This document shows, piece by piece, positions 1 to 5,390 of a DNA stretch of 6,523 nt. Positions within the stretch are counted from its first letter, which is position 1; each line of letters starts with the position of its first letter. Source of the stretch: Pedosphaera sp. (lineage in GTDB: Bacteria; Verrucomicrobiota; Verrucomicrobiae; Limisphaerales; Pedosphaeraceae); assembly GCA_028293265.1 (NCBI GenBank), contig JAQGPB010000367.1:1-6523 (forward strand). The letters run 5' to 3'. Below the pieces are notes generated by a model. That model made no database searches, had not been told where the DNA came from, and saw nothing but the letters and a program-made list of their open reading frames with translations. The position numbers and the translations under genes are program-made.

Positions 1-136
1 CGCGTAGCGTTCGTCTCTTCTGGGGAAACTAAATCGTGGCGGGCTTGGGAAGCCATTGGGCCGGGGAGAGGTGTGCCTTATCTTTCATCCTTCGATTATG
101 TTCTCATTACTTTTCTGAGTCTCAATAAGACGAAAA
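1..136. other. unassigned left margin
   Basis: No reading frame here resembles a protein I recognise. The stretch lies downstream of the minus-strand toxin gene and runs to the window edge, so it could be the toxin's 3' untranslated region or the edge of another gene outside the window. I looked for a terminator after the toxin stop and found only a 4-bp stem (119-122 with 128-131) without a T-run, which is too weak to call. Confidence 0.5.
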
Positions 137-439
137 TCATATCCGTTTTCGCCAGTGACGGTCATGACGCGCGGCGTGCAAGACCGCAAATATGACAATC
201 GCGTCTTCCCGGACAATGAAGAAAATGCGATATGGAAAGCGACGGACGAGGATGCGTCGAACTTCAGGATGTTTGCGAAAGCGCAGATGAAAACCAGGGT
301 TCTTGAATGCACGCCCAATCGTGGCGCGAATTTCATCCGTAAGTTCCAACCCCAAACCGGCTTCACGATCCTCATACCACAGCGCGGCCTCGGTGATGTC
401 CATCTCGGCTTCGGCCCGGACAATGAGACGCCGGCTCAT
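137..439 (-). CDS. ParE/RelE-type toxin of a type II toxin-antitoxin module
   Basis: A 100-residue basic protein with the layout of the ParE branch of the RelE/ParE superfamily. Visible are an N-terminal beta strand (about 3-8), a helix carrying EAALWYEDREAGLG (17-30), which matches the conserved WYE...GLG element, a P-containing turn near 48, then RRFPYRIFFIV (66-76), the family's hallmark RFPY strand, and the terminal AVLHAARHDRHW (85-96), which matches the family's LH..R.P..W ending. Length is normal for the family. ParE toxins act on DNA gyrase and RelE toxins cleave mRNA on the ribosome; sequence alone does not say which applies. The ATG overlaps the antitoxin stop by 4 bp (ATGA), so translation is probably coupled. 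The only purine run upstream, AAGG, sits 1 base from the start, too close for a normal ribosome binding site. Nothing looks broken, so the toxin is probably functional. Confidence 0.85.
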   Translation of the reverse strand: MSRRLIVRAEAEMDITEAALWYEDREAGLGLELTDEIRATIGRAFKNPGFHLRFRKHPEVRRILVRRFPYRIFFIVREDAIVIFAVLHAARHDRHWRKRI

Positions 440-672
440 GCCTTAAGCCGGGCGCGAATTCGGGCTTCCACTTCCTCCCACGAACTGCCCGCGTCAGGAT
501 CTTTCTCATACGCAGCCAAACGTTGCTCCAGCAATGCCTTCTCGTCTTCGTTCAAGGGGTCGCTCTCGTCGAGCCAACCCTTGCCATCCATCTCGGCCAG
601 CTTGAGGCGTATCTCTTCGCGCTCGGCAGGTGTCAGCTTGGACAGTTCTTCGACAATCTCCGCTTTGCTCAT
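436..672 (-). CDS. antitoxin, putative addiction module component (TIGR02574-like)
   Basis: A 78-residue charged, helical, acidic protein. It opens with a helix containing LSKLTPAEREEIRLKLAEM (10-28), which corresponds to the L...ER..L..L segment of the addiction-module component family (TIGR02574/PF09720). It ends with QRLAAYEKDP (50-59) and SSWEEVEARIRARL (63-76), the typical R...Y..G....W.EV..RI tail that contacts the toxin. These small antitoxins usually sit just upstream of a ParE/RelE toxin, as here, with the stop codon overlapping the toxin start. The protein is predicted to neutralise the downstream toxin and perhaps to autoregulate the operon. I see no clear Shine-Dalgarno before its ATG. 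The spacer to the divergent metallophosphoesterase is 115 bp and should hold both promoters. Confidence 0.82.
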   Translation of the reverse strand: MSKAEIVEELSKLTPAEREEIRLKLAEMDGKGWLDESDPLNEDEKALLEQRLAAYEKDPDAGSSWEEVEARIRARLKA

Positions 673-720
673 AACGAAAAATTAGCCCAGATGCGTCGCA
701 ATGTCAGCTCGAAAATCAAA

Positions 721-748
721 CGAATATCGGCGAAAATTATTTTCTCAA
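721..748 (-). promoter_or_regulatory. possible promoter for the toxin-antitoxin operon
   Basis: Read on the minus strand, TTGAGA (743-748) and TATTCG (721-726) are separated by 16 bp in an AT-richer spacer, about 50 bp before the antitoxin start. They match the sigma-70 -35 and -10 elements only partly, and the match could be chance in AT-rich sequence. No obvious operator palindrome overlaps it. Confidence 0.18.
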
Positions 749-1153
749 ATGAATTTCCCGCGCACGATTTTTGCCCGATGATGGGGCATGGCTCGCAATT
801 ATCAGATCGCCGTCCTCAGCGATGTGCATTACGCATGCGCCGCCGAACAGGCGCGGGGCCACGATTATGAATATCGTGACCTGCGAAATCCCTTCGTGCG
901 CCTGCTGGTGCAGATGTACCGGCATTTCATCTGGCTGCGGCATCCGCTCGGGCAGAACCCGCGGCTGGATGAGTTCATCCAACGTGCCGGCGCGCCGGAC
1001 TGGGTGGTCGCCAACGGCGATTATTGCTGCGACACGCGGTTCGTCGGGCTGAGCGACGACGTCTCGCTGCAAAGCGCCCGCGAGTGCCTGGAAAAATTGC
1101 TCGGCAAATTTGCGCAGAACTTTCGCGCGAGCATGGGCGATCACGAACTGGGG

Positions 1154-1156
1154 TAG
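1154..1156 (+). other. in-frame amber codon within the metallophosphoesterase
   Basis: TAG follows CTG GGG (residues L121, G122) directly after the GDHE motif, and the same frame continues with CTG AGC CTG CTG for another 202 sense codons to TGA at 1763-1765. The base after the stop is C, generally regarded as a leaky context. TAG is also the apparent normal terminator of the serine hydrolase at 3533-3535, so a genome-wide reassignment of TAG is unlikely. Confidence 0.9.
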
Positions 1157-1213
1157 CTGAGCCTGCTGGGCGGGCGCGGCGGCCTGCGGCTGGAAAGCTG
1201 GCAACGCGCGTGC

Positions 1214-1228
1214 GAGGAGCTGCGTTTG
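1214..1228 (+). promoter_or_regulatory. possible internal restart site (GAGGAG then TTG)
   Basis: GAGGAG at 1214-1219 lies 6 bases before an in-frame TTG at 1226, downstream of the internal TAG. If used, it would yield a separate 179-residue C-terminal fragment with CHD and GHLH. The GAGGAG also encodes two ordinary Glu codons, so coincidence is likely. Confidence 0.15.
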
Positions 1229-1843
1229 GAACCGCTCTGGCGCGTCGAGCTGGGGTACAACATATTGCTCGGCGTCACGTCATCCCTGGTGGCGCTGCCG
1301 TTGTTTGAGGCGGATATGCTGGCGGAGGAACGGGCGGAATGGCATGAACTGCGCGAGGCGCAACTGGCCGGCATCCGCGACGCGCTCACCTCGCTGAAGC
1401 CGAGACAGCGGGTATTGTTTTTTTGTCACGACCCTTCGGCGCTGCCGTTTCTCTGGCGCGACGAAACAGTGCGCGCCTGCCTGCCGCGCATCGAACTGAC
1501 CATCATCGGGCATCTGCATTCCAACCTCGTTTTCCGAAACAGCCGCCTGTTGTCGGGCATGCCGCCAGTTGGTTTTCTCGGGCACACCGTCAAACGCATG
1601 AGCACGGCACTTTCAGAAGGCCGCCATTGGCGTCCATTCAAAGTCCGGCTTTGTCCTTCGCTGGCCGGCATCGAACTATTGAAAGACGGCGGCTACTGCA
1701 CGGTGGACGTGGACGAAGACGCGCGTGAGAAAATGCGCTTTCAATTTCACCGGATGAAACGTTGAGTTGCCGAATTGCCCTCGACAACCGACCCATCAAA
1801 GCCCAATCCTTATCCTTAGACAACCAACCGAAAGCTGAATTCT

Positions 1844-3535
1844 ATGAACCGTACAACGCTCATGTTAGTGCCGGTGATTTTGCTTTGCCTTTTCGCCCAA
1901 CGGCTCCGGGCCGCGGACGGACCGCCGACCGCCGCGGAGATCAAGGGCATCCTCCAGGAACGCATTGACACCGCCAAAAAGGGCCTCGGCATCGTCGTGG
2001 GCATCCTGGACGAAAAAGGCCCGCGCATTATCGCTTATGGAAAAACCGCGCGCGAGCAAGGCAAGGATGTGGATGGCGAAACGGTCTTTGAAATCGGCTC
2101 CATCTCGAAAGTCTTCACTTCCTTGCTTCTGGCCGACATGGTCGGGCGCGGTGAAGTGAAACTCGGCGATCCAATTTCAAAATTTCTGCCCGCGTCCGTG
2201 AAAGTCCCGGCCCACAATGGCCGGGACATCACGCTCGTGGATCTGGCCACGCATACCTCCGGCCTGCCGCGCCTGCCGGACAACCTGTCCCCGCGTGACG
2301 GCAAAAATCCTTACGCCGATTACACAGTCGAACAATTGTACGAATTTCTCGGCAGCTACACTCTGCCGCGCGACATCGGCGCGCAGTACGAATATTCCAA
2401 CCTGGGCGGCGGCTTGCTGGGGCATCTGCTGGCGTTGAAAGCGGGCACCAATTATGAAGCACTGGTGTTGCAACGCATCTGCCTGCCCTTGGGCATGACC
2501 GACACGCGCATCACCCTCTCACCCGACCAGCGCGCGCGGCTGGCTACCGGCCACGACACACAGGGTCGGCCGGTTCCCAACTGGGACCTGCCGACGCTGG
2601 CCGGCGCCGGAGCATTGCGTTCCACGGCCAATGATTTGTTGAAATTCGCCGCTGCCAACATGGGCAAGGACAAATCCCCGCTGCAACCGGCCATGGAACT
2701 CGCGCAGACTCCGCGTCATGACGCCGGCTCATCGGTCATGAAAATCGGCCTTGGCTGGCATATCGCATACAGATACGGCACGGAACTCGTCTGGCACAAC
2801 GGCGGCACCGGCGGTTACCGTTCGTTCTGCGGCTTCGACAAGAAAAAACAGCGCGCCATCGTCGTGCTGGCCAATTCGGAAAACAGCATTGACGACATCG
2901 GATTTCATTTGCTGGAGGCCAAATATGAATTGGAGAAATCCAAGCCGGGAGACAACCATGTCGCCATAAAGCTGGACCCGAAAATCATGGATGGCTACGT
3001 GGGGCGCTATCAGTTTGCTCCCAGCATGTTCTTCAATGTGCGCCGCGATGGAGACCATCTCCAAGGCCAGTTGACCGGCCAATCCTACCTGGATCTTTTC
3101 CCGAAAACCCAGACCGAGTTTTTTAACGAAGCAGTAAAAGCGCAGATAACTTTTCAAGATGCTACCAACGGCAAGCCCGCAAGTCTAGTGCTGCACCAAG
3201 GCGGCATTGACCAGACCGCCGAAAAAATCTCGGATGAAATCCAGAAAGAAAAAGAACGCGTCGCCATCCATCTCGATCCCAAGCTTTTTGATGCTTATGC
3301 TGGCCAGTACGAATTGGCGCCCGGCGCGATTTTCACCTTGCGTCGTCAGGGTGACCGCTTGATGGCGCAACTGACCGGCCAAGGTTTCTTCGAAATTTAT
3401 CCCGAATCCGAGACCGAGTTCTTTTACAAAGTCGTGGACGCCCAGTTGAGCTTTGAAAAAAACACCCGGGGAGAAACCACCGCGCTCATCCTCCATCAAA
3501 ACGGCGCTGATCAAAAGGCGAAGAAGGTGAAGTAG
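1844..3535 (+). CDS. exported class C beta-lactamase-like serine hydrolase with duplicated C-terminal domain
   Basis: A 563-residue protein of the serine hydrolase/beta-lactamase class C family (PF00144). Residues 1 to about 23 form a signal peptide: MNR, a hydrophobic core, then LRA/ADG as a likely signal peptidase I site. It should therefore act outside the cytoplasmic membrane. The catalytic motifs are in place: S86-I-S-K89 (SxxK, nucleophile and base), Y184-S-N186 (YxN) and W317-H-N-G320 (the HxG equivalent of KTG). The hydrolase domain runs to about residue 365. Two copies of a roughly 90-residue beta-rich module follow (about 373-462 and 473-563), resembling the DUF3471-type domain often found at the C-terminus of such proteins. 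Family members include esterases, D-aminopeptidases, penicillin-binding-protein-like enzymes and true AmpC enzymes; the substrate cannot be told here, and resistance should not be assumed. It starts 78 bp after the metallophosphoesterase, with a poor Shine-Dalgarno. It ends in a Lys-rich tail. Confidence 0.88.
   Translation: MNRTTLMLVPVILLCLFAQRLRAADGPPTAAEIKGILQERIDTAKKGLGIVVGILDEKGPRIIAYGKTAREQGKDVDGETVFEIGSISKVFTSLLLADMVGRGEVKLGDPISKFLPASVKVPAHNGRDITLVDLATHTSGLPRLPDNLSPRDGKNPYADYTVEQLYEFLGSYTLPRDIGAQYEYSNLGGGLLGHLLALKAGTNYEALVLQRICLPLGMTDTRITLSPDQRARLATGHDTQGRPVPNWDLPTLAGAGALRSTANDLLKFAAANMGKDKSPLQPAMELAQTPRHDAGSSVMKIGLGWHIAYRYGTELVWHNGGTGGYRSFCGFDKKKQRAIVVLANSENSIDDIGFHLLEAKYELEKSKPGDNHVAIKLDPKIMDGYVGRYQFAPSMFFNVRRDGDHLQGQLTGQSYLDLFPKTQTEFFNEAVKAQITFQDATNGKPASLVLHQGGIDQTAEKISDEIQKEKERVAIHLDPKLFDAYAGQYELAPGAIFTLRRQGDRLMAQLTGQGFFEIYPESETEFFYKVVDAQLSFEKNTRGETTALILHQNGADQKAKKVK
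2960..3532 (+). repeat. tandem duplication of the C-terminal domain inside the serine hydrolase
   Basis: Two modules offset by exactly 100 residues: VAIKLDPKIMDGYVGRYQ (from 373) against VAIHLDPKLFDAYAGQYE (from 473). Each is followed by a matching FxxRRxGD segment, then QLTGQ (409-413 and 509-513), TEFF (424-427 and 524-527), an F-containing strand and LVLHQGG or LILHQNG (448-454 and 548-554). The copies are clearly related but diverged, so the duplication is not recent. A Lys/Glu-rich linker (about 461-472) joins them. Confidence 0.85.
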
Positions 3536-3540
3536 GGTTT

Positions 3541-3641
3541 GTCAGTCGTCAGTCGTCAGTGGTCAGTTGTAATTGTAATTCGAGTGACAGGCTGGTTCCA
3601 GGCGCTTCCCAACCACTGACCACTGACCACTGACCACTGAC
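3541..3641. repeat. inverted pair of heptamer-repeat arms (GTCAGTG/C)
   Basis: The left arm (3541-3569) is four tandem heptamers of the type GTCAGTC/GTCAGTG. The right arm (3613-3641) is four copies of its reverse complement, CCACTGA. The 29-nt arms pair with only three mismatches across a 43-nt loop, so a transcript could form a long hairpin. It starts 5 bp after the serine hydrolase stop and ends about 45 bp before the dehydrogenase start. It has no T-run, so it is not a standard intrinsic terminator, though it could protect the 3' end of the mRNA or slow polymerase. The loop also contains two copies of TGTAAT. Confidence 0.85.
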
Positions 3642-3657
3642 GAATGTTAACTTGCGG

Positions 3658-3670
3658 CGTTGCACCAACG
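3658..3670 (+). promoter_or_regulatory. small perfect hairpin before the dehydrogenase start
   Basis: CGTTG-CAC-CAACG is a 5-bp perfect stem with a 3-nt loop, ending 16 bp before the ATG at 3687. It may be a leader hairpin or chance. A TTG lies inside it at 3660, in frame with the dehydrogenase, but the family-typical N-terminus begins at the ATG. Confidence 0.25.
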
Positions 3671-3686
3671 AGTATCCAATAATGCA

Positions 3687-4739
3687 ATGAAAGCAGTCCA
3701 GCTCATCACCCACGGAAAACCCGGCACGTTCGAACTGCGCGATATACCCGATCCCAAACCGGCGGCGGATGAAGTCGTCGTGCAGGTGCAGTCGTGCGGG
3801 TTGAACCACCTGGATCTCTGGTTGGAGGAAGGCGCTCTGCCGGTGGCTGTGCCGTTGCCGCGCACGCCCGGCGGAGAAATCGCCGGGCGCATCGTGGAGT
3901 TGGGAAGTGCCGTGCAAGGCTGGCAAAACGGCGATGCCGTGGCGGTGCAGTCCAATATTTTTTGCGGCAGGTGCGAGTTTTGCCGTCGCGGCGAGGAATC
4001 GCTTTGCCTGGGCGGCACATTGCTTGGCGTGCAGCACGATGGCGGTTTCGCGGAGAAGGTCGTGGTTCCCGCCCGCACCTTGGTGCGGTTGCCGGCGGGG
4101 GTTGATTTCGACACGTCCGCCGCGCTCACCCTCGCGGGCAGCACCGCCATGCACATGCTCACCGACCGCACCCAGGTCAAGCCCGGCGATTGGGTGCTGG
4201 CCATGGGCGGCGCGAGCGGCGTCGGTTCGGCGGCGATTCAAATTGCCAAAGGCTTGGGCGCGCGCGTCATCAGCACCGGTTCCAGCGCGGCCAAGCGCGA
4301 CCTCGCAAAAAATCTCGGCGCGGAATTTGTCGTGGACTCGAACGACCCCGCCTGGCCCGCCGAAGTGCGCCGCCTCACGGAAAAACGCGGCGTTGATCTG
4401 GTGGTCGAACACATCGGCGGCGAAGTGCTGCCGAAAGTGTTCGAGTGTCTCGCGCGCGGCGGCACAGTCGTGACCTGCGGCGCCACCGCCGGGCGCGAAG
4501 TGACCTTGAACCTTTGGCCCTTTTTCGTGAAGCAACACCGGCTCATCGGCAGCTACGGCCGCAATCGCGCCGACATGCAGAAGACCCTCGAATGGGCCGC
4601 AGCGGGCAAGCTGAAGCCGGTCATTGACACCATCTTCCCGCTGGACCAGACCAAGGAGGCCTTCGCACATCTGCGCTCCCGCAATTTTCTCGGCAAAGTA
4701 TTGGTCGAACCTTACGAACCCGTTTCCGAGTCGGATTGA
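3687..4739 (+). CDS. zinc-containing medium-chain dehydrogenase/reductase (alcohol dehydrogenase / quinone oxidoreductase-like)
   Basis: A 350-residue protein of the medium-chain dehydrogenase/reductase superfamily, with normal length. The GroES-like domain has CGLNHLDLW (37-45; C37 is the likely catalytic zinc ligand) and PGGEIAGRIVELG (61-73). The structural-zinc lobe carries C93, C96, C99 and C107 in the classic CxxCxxCx7C spacing. The Rossmann domain has MGGASGVGSAAIQIAKGLGARV (173-194), the NAD(P)-binding AxxGVG-type loop. A C-terminal FLGKVLV (334-340) closes the fold. In the place where classical alcohol dehydrogenases have GHE, it reads GGE (62-64), so the catalytic zinc site is altered. 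That pattern is seen in the branch near quinone oxidoreductases and acryloyl-CoA reductase-like enzymes. Substrate and cofactor preference are unknown. The first residues, MKAVQLITHGKPG, are family-typical and fix the start, although no strong Shine-Dalgarno precedes it. Repeat-rich spacers flank it on both sides, so it is probably its own transcription unit. Confidence 0.88.
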   Translation: MKAVQLITHGKPGTFELRDIPDPKPAADEVVVQVQSCGLNHLDLWLEEGALPVAVPLPRTPGGEIAGRIVELGSAVQGWQNGDAVAVQSNIFCGRCEFCRRGEESLCLGGTLLGVQHDGGFAEKVVVPARTLVRLPAGVDFDTSAALTLAGSTAMHMLTDRTQVKPGDWVLAMGGASGVGSAAIQIAKGLGARVISTGSSAAKRDLAKNLGAEFVVDSNDPAWPAEVRRLTEKRGVDLVVEHIGGEVLPKVFECLARGGTVVTCGATAGREVTLNLWPFFVKQHRLIGSYGRNRADMQKTLEWAAAGKLKPVIDTIFPLDQTKEAFAHLRSRNFLGKVLVEPYEPVSESD

Positions 4740-4766
4740 AAAATCCCTGAATTTGGCAATCTACCC

Positions 4767-4793
4767 CATTCGTCCTATAAGTCCCTTTTGTCC
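4767..4793. repeat. nonamer repeat, three degenerate units ending in GTCC
   Basis: CATTCGTCC, TATAAGTCC and CTTTTGTCC follow head to tail with a 9-bp period. The 16-bp string from 4763 to 4778 recurs exactly at 5336-5351, so the same word family occurs twice in this spacer. Confidence 0.7.
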
Positions 4794-4854
4794 CTTCAGC
4801 CACGCCAAACCCTTTCATCCGCAATCCCTTGCACCACCGCCAAACAAAAAAAGG

Positions 4855-4882
4855 GGGTCAATTGCAGAAAAACGACCCTTTT
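4855..4882 (+). terminator. weak candidate terminator downstream of the dehydrogenase
   Basis: GGGTC (4855-4859) can pair with GACCC (4874-4878) across a 14-nt loop, followed by TTTT (4879-4882). The stem is short, the loop long and the T-run only four, and the site is 115 bp past the stop codon, so this is a weak call. Confidence 0.2.
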
Positions 4883-4892
4883 GGCGTGTAGG

Positions 4893-4908
4893 GAAAAAAG
4901 ATTTTTTC
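4893..4908. repeat. A-tract/T-tract palindrome
   Basis: GAAAAAA-GA-TTTTTTC has 7-bp perfect arms around a 2-bp centre. Such A-tracts bend DNA or bind nucleoid proteins. It lies in the AT-richer part of the spacer. Confidence 0.4.
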
Positions 4909-5012
4909 AGGCTGTCAAAAGTACGTGTTTTTCTGAAAGCACGGATGGCCTGCAAACATTGGCCGCAACCGCCTTTTTTTCACAATCTTTCATCCCACAA
5001 AAAAAACGTGTC

Positions 5013-5029
5013 AAACCTACCGTAGGTTT
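5013..5029. promoter_or_regulatory. 17-bp perfect palindrome, operator-like
   Basis: AAACCTAC-C-GTAGGTTT has perfect 8-bp arms around one central base. The one-base spacing favours a dimeric-regulator site over an RNA hairpin, though it is followed by CATTTT and could be a weak terminator. It sits about 520 bp before the U32 start and 270 bp after the dehydrogenase stop, so no target gene is obvious. Confidence 0.4.
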
Positions 5030-5068
5030 CATTTTCCAAGATCTCCTCTGGTAAGCTGGGTCCTGTGA

Positions 5069-5086
5069 ATACTCAAAACAGAGTAT
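5069..5086. repeat. 6-bp inverted repeat with 6-nt loop
   Basis: ATACTC-AAAACA-GAGTAT is a perfect stem-loop, 39 bp after the 17-bp palindrome. The function is unknown. Two perfect palindromes this close may mark a control region or a small transcript. Confidence 0.35.
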
Positions 5087-5126
5087 GGCAGGGGTTCGGG
5101 CCGCGGGCTTGGCGGCTGTATGGCGT

Positions 5127-5139
5127 GGGCGTCCCGCCC
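5127..5139. repeat. GC-rich hairpin, REP-like
   Basis: GGGCG-TCC-CGCCC is a 5-bp GC stem with a 3-nt loop. It sits at the left edge of the repeat mosaic, in a GC-rich stretch (about 5098-5145). This resembles a repetitive extragenic palindrome, but only one copy is present in the window. Confidence 0.35.
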
Positions 5140-5203
5140 GGTGTGGCAGGCCGTTATCGGGCGAATGGGGCGGAGTTTCTCGCTAAATCAGCCCTTGTCC
5201 CAC

Positions 5204-5231
5204 CCTCAACCCTCAACCTTCAACTCTCAAC
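5204..5231. repeat. heptamer tandem repeat, N(C/T)TCAAC type, 4 units
   Basis: CCTCAAC, CCTCAAC, CTTCAAC and TCTCAAC run head to tail with a strict 7-bp period and differ only in the first two bases. Confidence 0.85.
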
Positions 5232-5260
5232 CATTTGGTCCAGCCAGCCCCATTCCGCAA

Positions 5261-5306
5261 TTGGAACTTGGAGCTTGGTTATTCTCTGGAGCTTGGTGCT
5301 TGGACG
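5261..5306. repeat. heptamer tandem repeat, TTGGNNN type
   Basis: TTGGAAC, TTGGAGC and TTGGTTA are followed by an 11-bp variant and then TTGGTGC and TTGGACG. The period is 7 bp apart from the insertion. Related words reappear at about 5404-5421 (GCTTGGACGCTTGGAGC). Confidence 0.8.
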
Positions 5307-5339
5307 CTTGCAGCCCAGCCTTTCTTATGCGCTCCACCC

Positions 5340-5390
5340 CATTCGTCCTATTCGTCCCATCACTCCATTACTCCACCACTCCACCACTCC
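5340..5390. repeat. mixed 9-bp and 8-bp tandem repeat ending in TCC
   Basis: Three 9-mers (CATTCGTCC, TATTCGTCC, CATCACTCC) pass directly into three 8-mers (ATTACTCC, ACCACTCC, ACCACTCC). The period changes from 9 to 8 while the -TCC end is kept. The first 9-mer is identical to the one at 4767. Confidence 0.82.

Larger units (their letters stand above)
788..1765 (+). pseudogene. metallophosphoesterase interrupted by one in-frame TAG
   Basis: One continuous frame of 325 codons encodes a calcineurin-like metallophosphoesterase (PF00149 type), except that codon 123 (1154-1156) is TAG. All motifs of the two-metal site are present in order: SDVHY (D12, H14), NGDYCCD (G77-D82), GDHE (117-120, a variant of GNHE), CHD (H214) and GHLH (241-244). 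The first three lie before the stop and the last two after it, so neither piece alone could build the whole site. These enzymes hydrolyse phosphomono- or diesters with Mn/Fe; the substrate here is unknown. No signal peptide is visible, so it is probably cytoplasmic. The ATG at 788 is forced by an in-frame TGA at 779-781; no good Shine-Dalgarno precedes it. Reading frame, codon use and motifs stay intact on both sides, which suggests a very recent nonsense mutation, a base-call error or readthrough rather than an old pseudogene. The original codon could have been CAG or AAG, among other single-base neighbours. Confidence 0.8.

Noticed and set aside
155..685. A 176-codon plus-strand open frame over the toxin-antitoxin genes
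   Set aside because: It is antisense to both genes of a convincing toxin-antitoxin pair and has no protein-like features.
788..1765. Genome-wide recoding of TAG as an amino acid
   Set aside because: The serine hydrolase appears to end normally at a TAG (3533-3535), after a complete C-terminal repeat and directly before the heptamer arms, so TAG seems to be an ordinary stop.
3549..4670. A 373-codon open frame on the minus strand across the dehydrogenase
   Set aside because: It is antisense to a clear medium-chain dehydrogenase. Its first residues are a translation of the GTCAGTG repeat, and it shows no recognisable domain. Long antisense frames are common in GC-rich genes.
4624..5054. Open frames running from the dehydrogenase end into the spacer
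   Set aside because: They overlap the dehydrogenase in another frame or consist of translated A/T-rich spacer, with no start signal or domain.
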